A stretch of DNA of 64,000 nt from DASPSM01 sp963800135 (lineage in GTDB: Bacteria > Planctomycetota > Planctomycetia > Planctomycetales > Planctomycetaceae): contig CAWCZR010000012.1 in assembly GCA_963800135.1 (NCBI GenBank), forward strand, positions 62,001 to 126,000, in the 5' to 3' direction. Below the pieces are notes generated by a model. The model made no database searches. It was given only the letters and a program-made list of their open reading frames with translations, and was not told the origin of the DNA. Made by a program: the position numbers and the translations under genes. Shown here in pieces: positions 49,312-57,617 of the stretch; position 1 is the first letter of the stretch; each line of letters opens with the position of its first letter.

Positions 49312-50919
49312 ATGGCTCGGACACAAACGCAAGCCGCCAAAATGACCCGCAGTCGGGCACGATTTTGGTCGGTGCGAGTTGGCTTGAGCATTATCGCGGT
49401 CGTGGCTTTGAGCGCCGCGACGGCTTTCGCTCAGGATGACAAGCGGGCGACGCAGGCGCCGAAGTCGACCACAAGCGACGCGAGTCACTCGGCGACCACG
49501 GGCGACGCGAGTGATGCCGCGACCAAAGGCGAAAAGGGCTCGGCCAAGGGCGAGCACTCGTCCAAGGGTGAGAAGTCGTGGGGCACTGACTCCTACACGC
49601 CGAAGCCGGCCACGCATCGCCCGCGTCCGAATGTCGACCTCAAGGATTCTGCCGCGGTCGCCGCGGCCGTCGATAAGCTGATCCTCGCCAACCTGACGGA
49701 GTCAGGAACGCAGCCGGCGCCCCGAACCTCAGACGAAGACTTCTTGCGGCGGATCCACTTCGACCTGGTAGGAACGGTGCCAAGCGCTCGTGAAGTGACG
49801 TTGTTCGGCCTTGATCCCGATCCCCAGAAGCGGGACAAGCTCATCGATCGCCTGCTCAAGAGCGAAGAATACTCGCACAATTGGGCCGAATACTGGCGCG
49901 ACACGATCTTCCTCCGCGCGACCGACATGAAATCCCGCATCGTCGAGGGCGCATTCGAGAAATGGATGTCCGATCAGATCCGCGAGAACAACGGCTGGGA
50001 CAAGATCGTGACGACGCTGCTAACCGCCTCGGGGCCCGTCGCCGATCATGGCGAGACAGGATTGATCTTCGCGCACGGTGGCCAGGCCGATGAACTGGCG
50101 GCCGAAAGCTCGCGAATTTTCCTCGGCATCCAAATTCAGTGCGCCAACTGTCACGACCATCCGTCGGACAAGTGGAAGCGACAGCAGTTCCACGCATTGG
50201 CGGCGTTCTTCCCCCGGGTGAGCGTACGGCGGATGAAGGGGAGCACCGATCCGCGGGCCTTCGAGGTTGCGTCCTACGAAGCGCCAGCCGGAGCCAAAGG
50301 TAAAGGTAAAGGTAAAGGTAAAGGCAAGGGCGGCAATTTCCAGGAACATCCGGAGCGGCTCTTCGCACGCTTCGACCGCAATCACGACGGCCGGATCACG
50401 CGAGCTGAGGTCAAAAACACCAACTTTGAAAAGCCGTTCGAGCGATTGCTGACGCAAGCCGGCAAGAAAGACGGCTCACTGACATTGAAGGACATCAAAG
50501 ACATTCCGCCAGCCAACCAGAAGGGACCGCAGGCCGAGCACTACATGCCCGACCTCAAGAATCCGTCGTCCAAGGGGACGAAGATGGAGCCGGTCTTCTT
50601 CGTCAACGGCAAACGGCCGAAGTCCGGCCTGTCCGACGAAGAGCGGCGTCACACCCTGGCCAAGTACCTTACCGCCGACTCGAGATCCCTGGTTCTCCCG
50701 CGCCTACGTGAACCGGATGTGGAACGAGATGGTCGGCGAAGGCTTCTACATGCCGGTCGACGATATGGGCCCGCAGCGGCAAGCGCGGATGCCCGAGGTT
50801 CTCGATCTGCTGGCCGACGCTTGGACCGCCAACCACTACGATATGCAGTGGCTCTTCCGCACGATTTCCCGCACCGAAGCCTATCAGCGCGAGATTCGGC
50901 CGAAGGATCCCTCAGTTGA
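49312..50919 (+). CDS. DUF1549/DUF1553 protein, N-terminal part with EF-hand insert
   Basis: First part of a planctomycete-type DUF1549/DUF1553 protein. An ATG at 49312 opens a signal region (RFWSVRVGLSIIAVVALSAA), then a low-complexity Thr/Ser/Ala/Lys tract. The DUF1549 domain covers about residues 105-330 (SDEDFLRRIHFDLVGTVPSA, YSHNWAEYWRDTIFLRATDM) with the haem-like motif QCANCHDHPSDKWKRQQFH. A GK-rich spacer and an EF-hand (RFDRNHDGRITRAEV) follow. The DUF1553 start is KRPKSGLSDEERRHTLAKYL. Homology ends at TADS near 50682; the frame after that is out of phase. Two bases missing or one extra near 50683 explains the break. Confidence 0.85.
   Translation: MARTQTQAAKMTRSRARFWSVRVGLSIIAVVALSAATAFAQDDKRATQAPKSTTSDASHSATTGDASDAATKGEKGSAKGEHSSKGEKSWGTDSYTPKPATHRPRPNVDLKDSAAVAAAVDKLILANLTESGTQPAPRTSDEDFLRRIHFDLVGTVPSAREVTLFGLDPDPQKRDKLIDRLLKSEEYSHNWAEYWRDTIFLRATDMKSRIVEGAFEKWMSDQIRENNGWDKIVTTLLTASGPVADHGETGLIFAHGGQADELAAESSRIFLGIQIQCANCHDHPSDKWKRQQFHALAAFFPRVSVRRMKGSTDPRAFEVASYEAPAGAKGKGKGKGKGKGGNFQEHPERLFARFDRNHDGRITRAEVKNTNFEKPFERLLTQAGKKDGSLTLKDIKDIPPANQKGPQAEHYMPDLKNPSSKGTKMEPVFFVNGKRPKSGLSDEERRHTLAKYLTADSRSLVLPRLREPDVERDGRRRLLHAGRRYGPAAASADARGSRSAGRRLDRQPLRYAVALPHDFPHRSLSARDSAEGSLS
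50296..50325 (+). repeat. (AAAGGT)n hexanucleotide repeat in coding sequence
   Basis: Four exact AAAGGT units and one AAAGGC unit encode a run of Lys-Gly (GKGKGKGKGK) between the DUF1549 domain and the EF-hand. Hexamer units keep the frame if copy number changes. Confidence 0.85.
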
Positions 50920-51406
50920 GTCTCCGCCCGTCTTCGCCGCGAGCACGCCCAAGCGTTTGCGGGCCGATCAGCTGTTTAACGCGATCTGCAAGGTGCTGGG
51001 GATCGAAGGGGTCGACCCGAAGGAATCGGAGGGTCCCGGCAAGGCCAAGCGGCCGCTGCGCAATCCCCGGGCGCAATTCGCATTTCTGTTCGGCTACGAT
51101 CCGTCGACGAGCCAGGACGACCTGACGGGCAACGTGCCGCAGGCCCTGTTCATGATGAACTCACGGCTGATCAACAGCCTGATCCACGCTCAAGGCAAGA
51201 CCCGCCTGGCGACGATCCTGGAAAAATACCCGGAGAACAAGGACGCCGTCCGCGAGGTCTACGTGCTGACTTTGGCCCGCGAACCGTCCGAAAAGGAAGA
51301 GAAGGTCTGCCTCAATTACGTCAAGGACGTCGGCAATCGCCACGAGGGGTTTGAAGACGTCATGTGGAGCCTGATGAACTCCAGCGAGTTCCTCTCGAAG
51401 CGCTAA
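50684..51406 (+). CDS. DUF1549/DUF1553 protein, C-terminal part
   Basis: The rest of the DUF1553 domain after the frameshift. It resumes as DPWFSRAYVNRMWNEMVGEG, the family's highly conserved start, then PEVLDLLADAWTANHYDMQW, RTEAYQRE and NVPQALFMMNSRLINSLIHA, and ends in MWSLMNSSEFLSKR, the normal C-terminus. The whole protein would be about 698 residues. DUF1549/DUF1553 proteins are expanded in planctomycetes and are nearly always encoded beside a DUF1501 gene, as here (51516). Their biochemical role is unknown; a redox role is suggested by the CxxCH motif. Confidence 0.88.
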   Translation, partial: DPWFSRAYVNRMWNEMVGEGFYMPVDDMGPQRQARMPEVLDLLADAWTANHYDMQWLFRTISRTEAYQREIRPKDPSVESPPVFAASTPKRLRADQLFNAICKVLGIEGVDPKESEGPGKAKRPLRNPRAQFAFLFGYDPSTSQDDLTGNVPQALFMMNSRLINSLIHAQGKTRLATILEKYPENKDAVREVYVLTLAREPSEKEEKVCLNYVKDVGNRHEGFEDVMWSLMNSSEFLSKR

Positions 51407-51515
51407 CGCTCTCTCGAAACCGCGCACGGAGTCACGCTCCGCGCCGACGGAAAATCACCGCTAATCGCTCGCGCGGCGTCTGACTGCCTCGCGTCCGCCT
51501 ATCAAGGATTTGGTC

Positions 51516-52799
51516 ATGAGCCTCTTTCATCACCAACACGTGCAATTCCTCAACCGGTACGACTTGTCGCGCCGCAGCTTCCTGCAGTTTGTTTCGGCCG
51601 GCGCTGTCGCCGCCGGGACGCTCAACTTCCGCCAGCTGATGAGCCTGCAGGCGGCCGAGCTGCGGAAGCAGGACCGCGCGATGATCCTCTTGTGGATGCA
51701 AGGCGGACCGAGCCAGTTCGAGACGTTCGATCCCAAGCCCCGCACAGAGAACGGCGGCCAGACCCAGGCGATCGCCACGGCTGCCTCGGGCATTCAAATT
51801 GCCAACGGCTGGGAGCAAACCGCCAAGGTGATGAAGGATGTCGCCCTGCTCCGCTCCGTCACGAATAAAGAGGGACAACACCAGCGGGCCACCTACCAGT
51901 TGCACACGGGCTATCTGCCGACGGGCAGCGTGCGTCACCCCAGCCTGGCGGCCAACATCGCCAAGCAGATCGCCGACCTCTCCCGCGACCTGCCGGCCGT
52001 CGTCTCGGTCGGCCAGACGATCGGCTCGGGCTACTTGGGCGTCGATTACGAACCGTTCGTCGTCGACAATCCGAGCCAGCTGCCGCGGAATCTCGAGGCG
52101 CCGGTGTCCGCGACTCGCTATTCGCGGCGGCTCGGCCTGCTCGACAAGCTCGAGGATGATTTTGGCGGCCGCGGCGGCCAGACGGTCGTCGACAACCACC
52201 GTCGGCTGTATACCAAGGCCTCCAAGATGGCGCTGAGTTCCAGCGTGAAGGCCTTCGACATCAACCAGGAGCCCGAAAACGTCCGCGCCAAATACGGCGA
52301 CAGCGATTTCGGCCGCGGTTGCCTGCTGGCTCGCCGCCTGGTCGAAGCGGGCGTGACATTCGTCGAAGTGCAGAGCCGCGGCTGGGACACCCACGACGAC
52401 GTCTTTAATCGCGTCTCGAAGCTGACCTCGGACGTCGATCCGGGCTTTGCCGCCCTGGTGAGCGATCTGAAGGAGCGCGGCCGGCTCGACAAAACGCTCA
52501 TCGTATGGATGGGCGAATTCGGCCGCACGCCCAAGATCAACCCGCGCGGCGGACGCGACCACTATCCGCGGGTCTTTAACGCGGCCATCGCCGGCGGCGG
52601 AATCAAGGGCGGACAAGTGATCGGTTCGTCGTCGTCCGACGGCACGACCGTGCAGGACCGGCCCGTGACGATTCCCGATCTCTTCTGCTCGGTCTGCAAG
52701 TCGCTGGAGATCAACCCGCGCGTCGAGTCGATCAGCCCGCTCGGCCGGCCGCTCAAGATCGTCGATGGCGGCAAGCCGGTTGGCGAGTTGTTCGCCTGA
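51516..52799 (+). CDS. DUF1501 domain protein with Tat signal
   Basis: A 427-residue protein of the DUF1501 family. ATG 51516 follows AAGGA; a TTG at 51510 is also in frame. The N-terminus has a twin-arginine signal (LSRRSFLQFVSAGAVAAGTL). The DUF1501 fold, related to alkaline phosphatase/sulfatase-like proteins, shows LLWMQGGPSQFETFDPKP, GCLLARRLVEAGVTFVEVQS, RGWDTHDDVF, LIVWMGEFGRTPKINPRGGR and DHYPRVFNAAIAGGGIKGGQ. Asp and His ligand positions typical of the superfamily are present. It is the usual partner of DUF1549/DUF1553 proteins and lies 110 bases after one. Substrate unknown. Confidence 0.92.
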   Translation: MSLFHHQHVQFLNRYDLSRRSFLQFVSAGAVAAGTLNFRQLMSLQAAELRKQDRAMILLWMQGGPSQFETFDPKPRTENGGQTQAIATAASGIQIANGWEQTAKVMKDVALLRSVTNKEGQHQRATYQLHTGYLPTGSVRHPSLAANIAKQIADLSRDLPAVVSVGQTIGSGYLGVDYEPFVVDNPSQLPRNLEAPVSATRYSRRLGLLDKLEDDFGGRGGQTVVDNHRRLYTKASKMALSSSVKAFDINQEPENVRAKYGDSDFGRGCLLARRLVEAGVTFVEVQSRGWDTHDDVFNRVSKLTSDVDPGFAALVSDLKERGRLDKTLIVWMGEFGRTPKINPRGGRDHYPRVFNAAIAGGGIKGGQVIGSSSSDGTTVQDRPVTIPDLFCSVCKSLEINPRVESISPLGRPLKIVDGGKPVGELFA

Positions 52800-53158
52800 C
52801 CGACGTCGCGAGGCAATGTTCTTTGGTTCGAGCGCCTAAGCACGCTGAGCCGCCGGCCCGAGACGGCTTGCTGCACGCCGCTGTGCAAGCGCTCTTCCAG
52901 CGCCCTCCCAGGGGAGAAGCGGATCGCGCGGGCAACCACGGGGACAAGGATCCGCGCGCGAGCCCACGCCTGCCATCGGCCCTCGTTTTGTCGCAGCGCC
53001 ATGCGAAACCACATCAGCGCGAACAGGGCGTACGCGATCCACAGCCCGGCCGTTATTAGATCGGGAGATAGTTCCCACGGGCGAAACTCGGCCCGCTGGA
53101 GCGCGAACAGGTTCTGCGCTTGTTGCTCTGGGGTGAGGCCCACCTGATTGTCGAGCAT
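52562..53158 (-). CDS. Doubtful hypothetical protein with one membrane helix
   Basis: A minus-strand frame with a plausible start at ATG 53158. Its first 80 residues look protein-like (GLTPEQQAQNLFALQRAEFR, ELSPDLITAGLWIAYALFAL, MWFRMALRQNEGRW) with a single hydrophobic helix near residues 33-55 and GC-rich third positions. The last third overlaps the DUF1501 gene on the other strand by about 240 bases and does not look like protein, so the true end may be nearer 52800 after a frameshift. Without it, 52800-53455 would be a 650-base gap. Confidence 0.35.
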   Translation of the reverse strand: MLDNQVGLTPEQQAQNLFALQRAEFRPWELSPDLITAGLWIAYALFALMWFRMALRQNEGRWQAWARARILVPVVARAIRFSPGRALEERLHSGVQQAVSGRRLSVLRRSNQRTLPRDVGQANNSPTGLPPSTILSGRPSGLIDSTRGLISSDLQTEQKRSGIVTGRSCTVVPSDDDEPITCPPLIPPPAMAALKTRG

Positions 53159-53426
53159 CGCACGAGTCCTTGTTCCAAGCAGCCTTGGCAAAATCGCCCG
53201 ACCGCTCCCATTTGAGGCGTCAGAAAGCCGGCGAGCGGACGCCAGTTCGGTCTGAAACGCACGATTGACCGGCAGAATTCCGGCGAGCCCGTCGAATTCC
53301 GGGATTTTTCGGCAATTGGAAAAATTGCGCGTCCGGTGGGCCGCGTGTTCGTCGCCTTAATGAAATGGAGCGGCGACTCGGACACACGATTTCCGTGATT
53401 GGCGATGATTCACCCCCCGGGGTGTT

Positions 53427-53432
53427 TAGAAT
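53427..53432 (+). promoter_or_regulatory. Putative -10 element (TAGAAT) of the sigma factor-kinase pair
   Basis: TAGAAT is 24 bases before ATG 53456 and follows a short GC palindrome (CACCCCCCGGGGTG, 53411-53424). The -35 region is not convincing, so an autoregulated or alternative promoter is possible. Confidence 0.4.
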
Positions 53433-53455
53433 CGGGCGGGGGTTCATTTCAGATC

Positions 53456-54070
53456 ATGGCCCGGTCCGTCATGCCGGATAGCCCGGCTCAACCACTACCA
53501 GAAGGCGAGCTGCCCGCTCTGCTCGACGAAGCGAAGCAGGGCTCACAGGAGGCAATCGGTGCGCTCCTGGAGCGGCACCGCGCCTATCTGTGGGCACTTG
53601 CTCACGAAGCGATCGCCGGCGAATCCCACCTGACGCACACCGTCGCGGACATCGTGCAATCGGCCCAATTGGAGGCCCTGCGCGATCTGGCCTCCTTTCG
53701 CGGGTCGTCGGAAGGGGAGTTTCGATCGTGGCTGCGTCACATCCTCCGCAACAACGTGATCGACTTGAAGCGGGCCCGCGAGCGACGTCTGCCGCGGGCC
53801 GGCCCCGAGGCGGCGCCGGTCGAAGAGCAATGCGATCTCGACGATCGCAGTCCCAGCAGCCAGGTCTCGGCCGGCGAGCTGGGAGACAAGCTCCGCTCGG
53901 CGATCGGCGAGCTGCCGCCCGATGAGCGAATGGTCATCGAAATGCACTACTTTCAGGGCAAGACATACGCGGAAATCGGCGAATTCATCGGCCGCAGTCC
54001 CGAGGCAGTCCGCAAACTGTGGGGACGGGCGCTCGTTCGGCTGCAATTGACAACGAGGAAGCTCCAATGA
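53456..54070 (+). CDS. ECF-type sigma-70 family RNA polymerase sigma factor
   Basis: A sigma factor of about 204 residues, of the planctomycete ECF kind. ATG 53456 and ATG 53471 are both possible starts. Region 2 is visible as TVADIVQSAQLEALRDLASF, then GEFRSWLRHILRNNVIDLKR, and region 4 as ELPPDERMVIEMHYFQGKTY followed by the helix-turn-helix EIGEFIGRSPEAVRKLWGRA. The linker between them is acidic and Ser-rich. Its TGA overlaps the kinase ATG (ATGA, 54067-54070), so both are translated together. The usual anti-sigma factor is absent; the kinase may take that place, as proposed for kinase-linked ECF groups. Confidence 0.9.
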   Translation: MARSVMPDSPAQPLPEGELPALLDEAKQGSQEAIGALLERHRAYLWALAHEAIAGESHLTHTVADIVQSAQLEALRDLASFRGSSEGEFRSWLRHILRNNVIDLKRARERRLPRAGPEAAPVEEQCDLDDRSPSSQVSAGELGDKLRSAIGELPPDERMVIEMHYFQGKTYAEIGEFIGRSPEAVRKLWGRALVRLQLTTRKLQ

Positions 54071-57000
54071 AACCCCCGGAGCCCCTACAGGCCGATCTGG
54101 ATCCGGCGCTGGAACATCTGATGTCGGAGTTGGATGACGCGCTCTTCGACGGGCGGCCGACCGGGAACTTCGAGCGCCAGATCTCCGAGCACTTCGGCGA
54201 AGCCTCTGCGGAGATCGTGGCCACGCTTAAGGCCCTGCATTCCGTGCGTCCTGGTGGCACGGCGTACGCCGAGCAGACGCGGGGCACAGCGGACGGCACC
54301 ACGTGGGTCCGCGCGACGAGCGGGTTGGCGAAGACCGTCTTCGGCCGCTTCGAGATCCTCGAACGTTTGGGCTCCGGCGGCGCAGGGACCGTGTTTCGTG
54401 CCCGCGATTCGCGTTTGGGGCGCCTGATCGCCCTCAAGGTGGCCCGGGCCGAGGCCCTCTTCTCGAGCGAAGCCAAAGAGCGTTTCGTGCGGGAGGCCCA
54501 AACGCTCGCCGCCCTGCGGCACCCAAACATTATTCCGATCTACGAATTCGGAGAATCGGGTGGCCTGCCTTACATTGTCGAGGAGCTGTGCGAGGGGCCC
54601 AATCTGGCAGTCTGGCTGCGGCAGCAAGCCAACGCCCAGCAACAGGTCCCAATTCGGACGGCCGTCCAATGGACGCTGCTGTTGGCCGAGGCTGTGGCGC
54701 ACGCTCACCGCGGTGGCATTGTGCACCGCGACTTGAAGCCGTCAAACGTGCTGTTGGCGCCGCCCGCCGTGACGACCTCTGGCCCTGTCGATGAGGAGAG
54801 CGCTGCTGAGAATTTCCTGCCGCGGGTCACCGATTTCGGAATCGCGAAGCTGTTCGAATCGGAAGAGTCGATGACAGCCAGCCAAGCCGTGCTCGGGACG
54901 GCCGCATATATGGCTCCCGAACAGGCCGAAGGTCGCTCGCGCGAGGTCGGGCCACCGGCCGACGTCTACTCGCTGGGTGTTCTTCTGTACGAACTCTTGG
55001 CGGGTCGTCGACCGATCGAAGGACGCAGCGACGTCGACACTCTGCGACGGGTGCTGACCGATGAGCCACTGCCTCTGACTCAAGTGCGGCCTGAAGTTCC
55101 GCGGGACCTCGAGGCTATCTGCCTCAAGTGCTTGGACAAGGATTTCGCGAATCGTTACCCATCGGGGGCCGAGCTGGCGGGGGACTTGCGGCACTTCCTC
55201 AAGGGTGACCCCGTTTCTGCTCGGCGTTTGCGTCCGGCCGCGCGGATGATCCGCGGACTGCGACGCCGCCGGGTTTCGCCGGCCGCGGTCTTACTCGGCG
55301 CGTTTTTCGCGTTAACGATGCTCGCCGGCCTCATTCTGATTCTTCGAACTCGGAACGGCGACGTCATTGTCTGGCAAAGCGACGGGTCGCCAGAGCAGCC
55401 GGCGGCCATCCTCGCCCGCCAGACCTATCCGGACGATATTCACCGGGCTTCTTTGCTTCTGCACCGCAAAGAGGTGGATTTCGTCGCGCAGTGCGCGATA
55501 GCAGATGAGGCCCGCGCGATCCTTGCCAAATACGTCCCGAAGAAGACTGCCGAGGATGTCCGCGGTTTTGAATGGTATTACTTGTGGAAGTCCGTCCATC
55601 CGCAAATGTCGGCACGAATTCTCCCGGTGCGGATGCTCTCAGCCCATCAGGGGCCGGTTTACTCGGTCCGTTTTTCTCCGGACGGGCGGTCCGTCGCAGC
55701 GGCCTCGCAAGATAAGCGGGCCAGCGTCTGGGATGTCGCCACAGGGCGCCGGCGTTTTACGCTCCTGGGGCATACGAACGAGGTCAATTGCATCGCGTTT
55801 TCCCCAGACGGAAAATCGCTGGCGACGGCCAGTGAGGACGGGACAGTTCGCCTGTGGGATGCCGCGACCGGTGCGTTCCGCGAAACGATCTGGAAATACA
55901 CGACCGAGATTTGCACGCTCGCCTTCAATCCGACCAACTCGCAGCTCGCGTTTGGGGCTCGGGACGGGCGGCTGACGGTCTGGGATTGTGCCACGTCGCG
56001 GCAAGTCGCCACCAAGATGTCTGGCGGCAAGGTCGACCACGTGGTTTTTTCCGCGGACGGCAAACAGCTGGTGAGGGCAAGTTCAGATGGCACGGTTGGC
56101 GTATTCGAGGCCTTCGGCGCCTTTGAAACAATTGCGACCTTCCAAGTTCCCGATCCGACCTATGTCAACTTCAGCCATGATGGACAACTGCTGGCGGTCG
56201 GCCACTTTTATGGAGTGCGGGTTTATCGAATCCGCAGCAAGGAACTGATCGCTCAGATCCGAATCGCGGGTTGGCACGTTCGGTCCGTGCTCTTCACTCC
56301 GGACGACTCGGCATTGCTGACCGCGGGCGATACCCCGGTCTTCATCGATCTCAAAACGGGCGCATCGTGGGATCCTTTCGGGGCGCCGAGCACTTTATGG
56401 TGTGTCGAATTCTCTCCGGACAACAAACTAGCCGCGACGGGCGACGCCGAAGGTAAGGTGATCCTCTGGGATTGCTCCGGTCGGCTGGTGCTTGATCACG
56501 CAGAGTTAGATGTTCCGGCTGGAAGCGCCGCGGCGCGCCTGACAATCTCGCCCGATGGCCGAAAACTGGCGGTGGCCGCAGATGGCGCCGCGGGGAAAGA
56601 TCAACCGGGTGGCGGCGAAGTCGCAATCTGGGATACGTCGCTTTCGCCGCCTAAAAGAGTGCTGCAACTGGTGTCGACGGCTGTGAGCCTGACCAACGAC
56701 TCGCTGCCGCCCTCTTCGGAACCCGGCCGCTCGTTTCGCGACGTGGCCTTTGCTCCGGACGGCAATACGATCGCCTACGCCGAAAACGAAAAGGAGCGAG
56801 GGCGGGTGCGAGTTGTCGACGCCACGAACGGCAAGTCGTCGTTCGAGATCGAGACGGGCCTGCTCGACGGCCTCTTCTACACTCCCGGCGGTTCGATGCT
56901 CGTTTCGCAAGAGAGGCACGGCACCTCGGAGGTGCGGCTGCAAGTTCGCGATGCCCACACCGGTTCGATCATTCACACGATCCCGCTCCGATCGAATCCG

Positions 57001-57603
57001 GGCCTATTTGCCTTTTCTCCGAGGGAGAATCTCTTCGCGTCTACGGGCGCAACTCACGATTCCCAGATCGACTTCTTTCGCTTGCCCGATCCGCATCGCG
57101 TTGCCTCGACGAAAGGATTTGCCGAGACGATTCATACCCTGGTCTTCAGCCCGGATGGCCGATTGCTGATTGGCCGGGGCGATGGCGGATACGTGGCTGT
57201 CCTCTCGGGCCTGGCGGGAGCCGTCGATCGTCAATTCACCGTACCGGGGGTCTCTTCGGTCGACGGTTTCGCCATCACAATGGCCCCCGATGGCCGGGCC
57301 TTGGCGCTCGGATCGAAGGACGGAATCGTGCTCGCTGACTTCCAGAGCGGCAAAGCCATGTGCACGCTCCCATTTTCCTCTGAGATGAAGAGCGTTCGCG
57401 AGGTCGCCTATGGCTCAGACGGGCACACGGTGGCCGCGAGCGTCGTGTCGCCCCAAGGTCACTGCGCAGTTTACCTCTGGCAAGTCCCCGAGATTCCCGC
57501 AACGAATCTTGATCGCCAGGCACGGGGCGTTGAACTAGACCCGGGCTTTGACCTCGGGAACTCGAGCAAATCCGGAATTCGCCTGCGAGACGCGGGGTTT
57601 TGA
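54067..57603 (+). CDS. Ser/Thr protein kinase with transmembrane helix and WD40 propeller
   Basis: A 1,178-residue receptor-like kinase. ATG 54067 overlaps the sigma factor stop. Residues 1-90 are an acidic N-terminal region. The kinase domain spans about 93-375: Gly loop ERLGSGGAGTVFRA, catalytic Lys in LIALKVARAE, HRDLKPSNVLL near 219 and DFGIAKLF near 257, then GTAAYMAPEQ. All Hanks-type motifs are present. One membrane helix lies near 406-428 (AAVLLGAFFALTMLAGLILI). The rest, probably extracytoplasmic, holds a WD40/beta-propeller of at least ten blades (SVRFSPDGRSVAAASQDKRA, CIAFSPDGKSLATASEDGTV, VRLWDAATG). The kinase may control the coupled sigma factor by phosphorylation; that is inference from gene order. 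Confidence 0.93.
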   Translation: MKPPEPLQADLDPALEHLMSELDDALFDGRPTGNFERQISEHFGEASAEIVATLKALHSVRPGGTAYAEQTRGTADGTTWVRATSGLAKTVFGRFEILERLGSGGAGTVFRARDSRLGRLIALKVARAEALFSSEAKERFVREAQTLAALRHPNIIPIYEFGESGGLPYIVEELCEGPNLAVWLRQQANAQQQVPIRTAVQWTLLLAEAVAHAHRGGIVHRDLKPSNVLLAPPAVTTSGPVDEESAAENFLPRVTDFGIAKLFESEESMTASQAVLGTAAYMAPEQAEGRSREVGPPADVYSLGVLLYELLAGRRPIEGRSDVDTLRRVLTDEPLPLTQVRPEVPRDLEAICLKCLDKDFANRYPSGAELAGDLRHFLKGDPVSARRLRPAARMIRGLRRRRVSPAAVLLGAFFALTMLAGLILILRTRNGDVIVWQSDGSPEQPAAILARQTYPDDIHRASLLLHRKEVDFVAQCAIADEARAILAKYVPKKTAEDVRGFEWYYLWKSVHPQMSARILPVRMLSAHQGPVYSVRFSPDGRSVAAASQDKRASVWDVATGRRRFTLLGHTNEVNCIAFSPDGKSLATASEDGTVRLWDAATGAFRETIWKYTTEICTLAFNPTNSQLAFGARDGRLTVWDCATSRQVATKMSGGKVDHVVFSADGKQLVRASSDGTVGVFEAFGAFETIATFQVPDPTYVNFSHDGQLLAVGHFYGVRVYRIRSKELIAQIRIAGWHVRSVLFTPDDSALLTAGDTPVFIDLKTGASWDPFGAPSTLWCVEFSPDNKLAATGDAEGKVILWDCSGRLVLDHAELDVPAGSAAARLTISPDGRKLAVAADGAAGKDQPGGGEVAIWDTSLSPPKRVLQLVSTAVSLTNDSLPPSSEPGRSFRDVAFAPDGNTIAYAENEKERGRVRVVDATNGKSSFEIETGLLDGLFYTPGGSMLVSQERHGTSEVRLQVRDAHTGSIIHTIPLRSNPGLFAFSPRENLFASTGATHDSQIDFFRLPDPHRVASTKGFAETIHTLVFSPDGRLLIGRGDGGYVAVLSGLAGAVDRQFTVPGVSSVDGFAITMAPDGRALALGSKDGIVLADFQSGKAMCTLPFSSEMKSVREVAYGSDGHTVAASVVSPQGHCAVYLWQVPEIPATNLDRQARGVELDPGFDLGNSSKSGIRLRDAGF

Positions 57604-57617
57604 CATCGGAAACCCGA

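Noticed and set aside
53401..53432. GC palindrome before the sigma factor as a terminator
   Set aside because: The stem is only five or six base pairs with a two- to four-base loop, and just three T residues follow.
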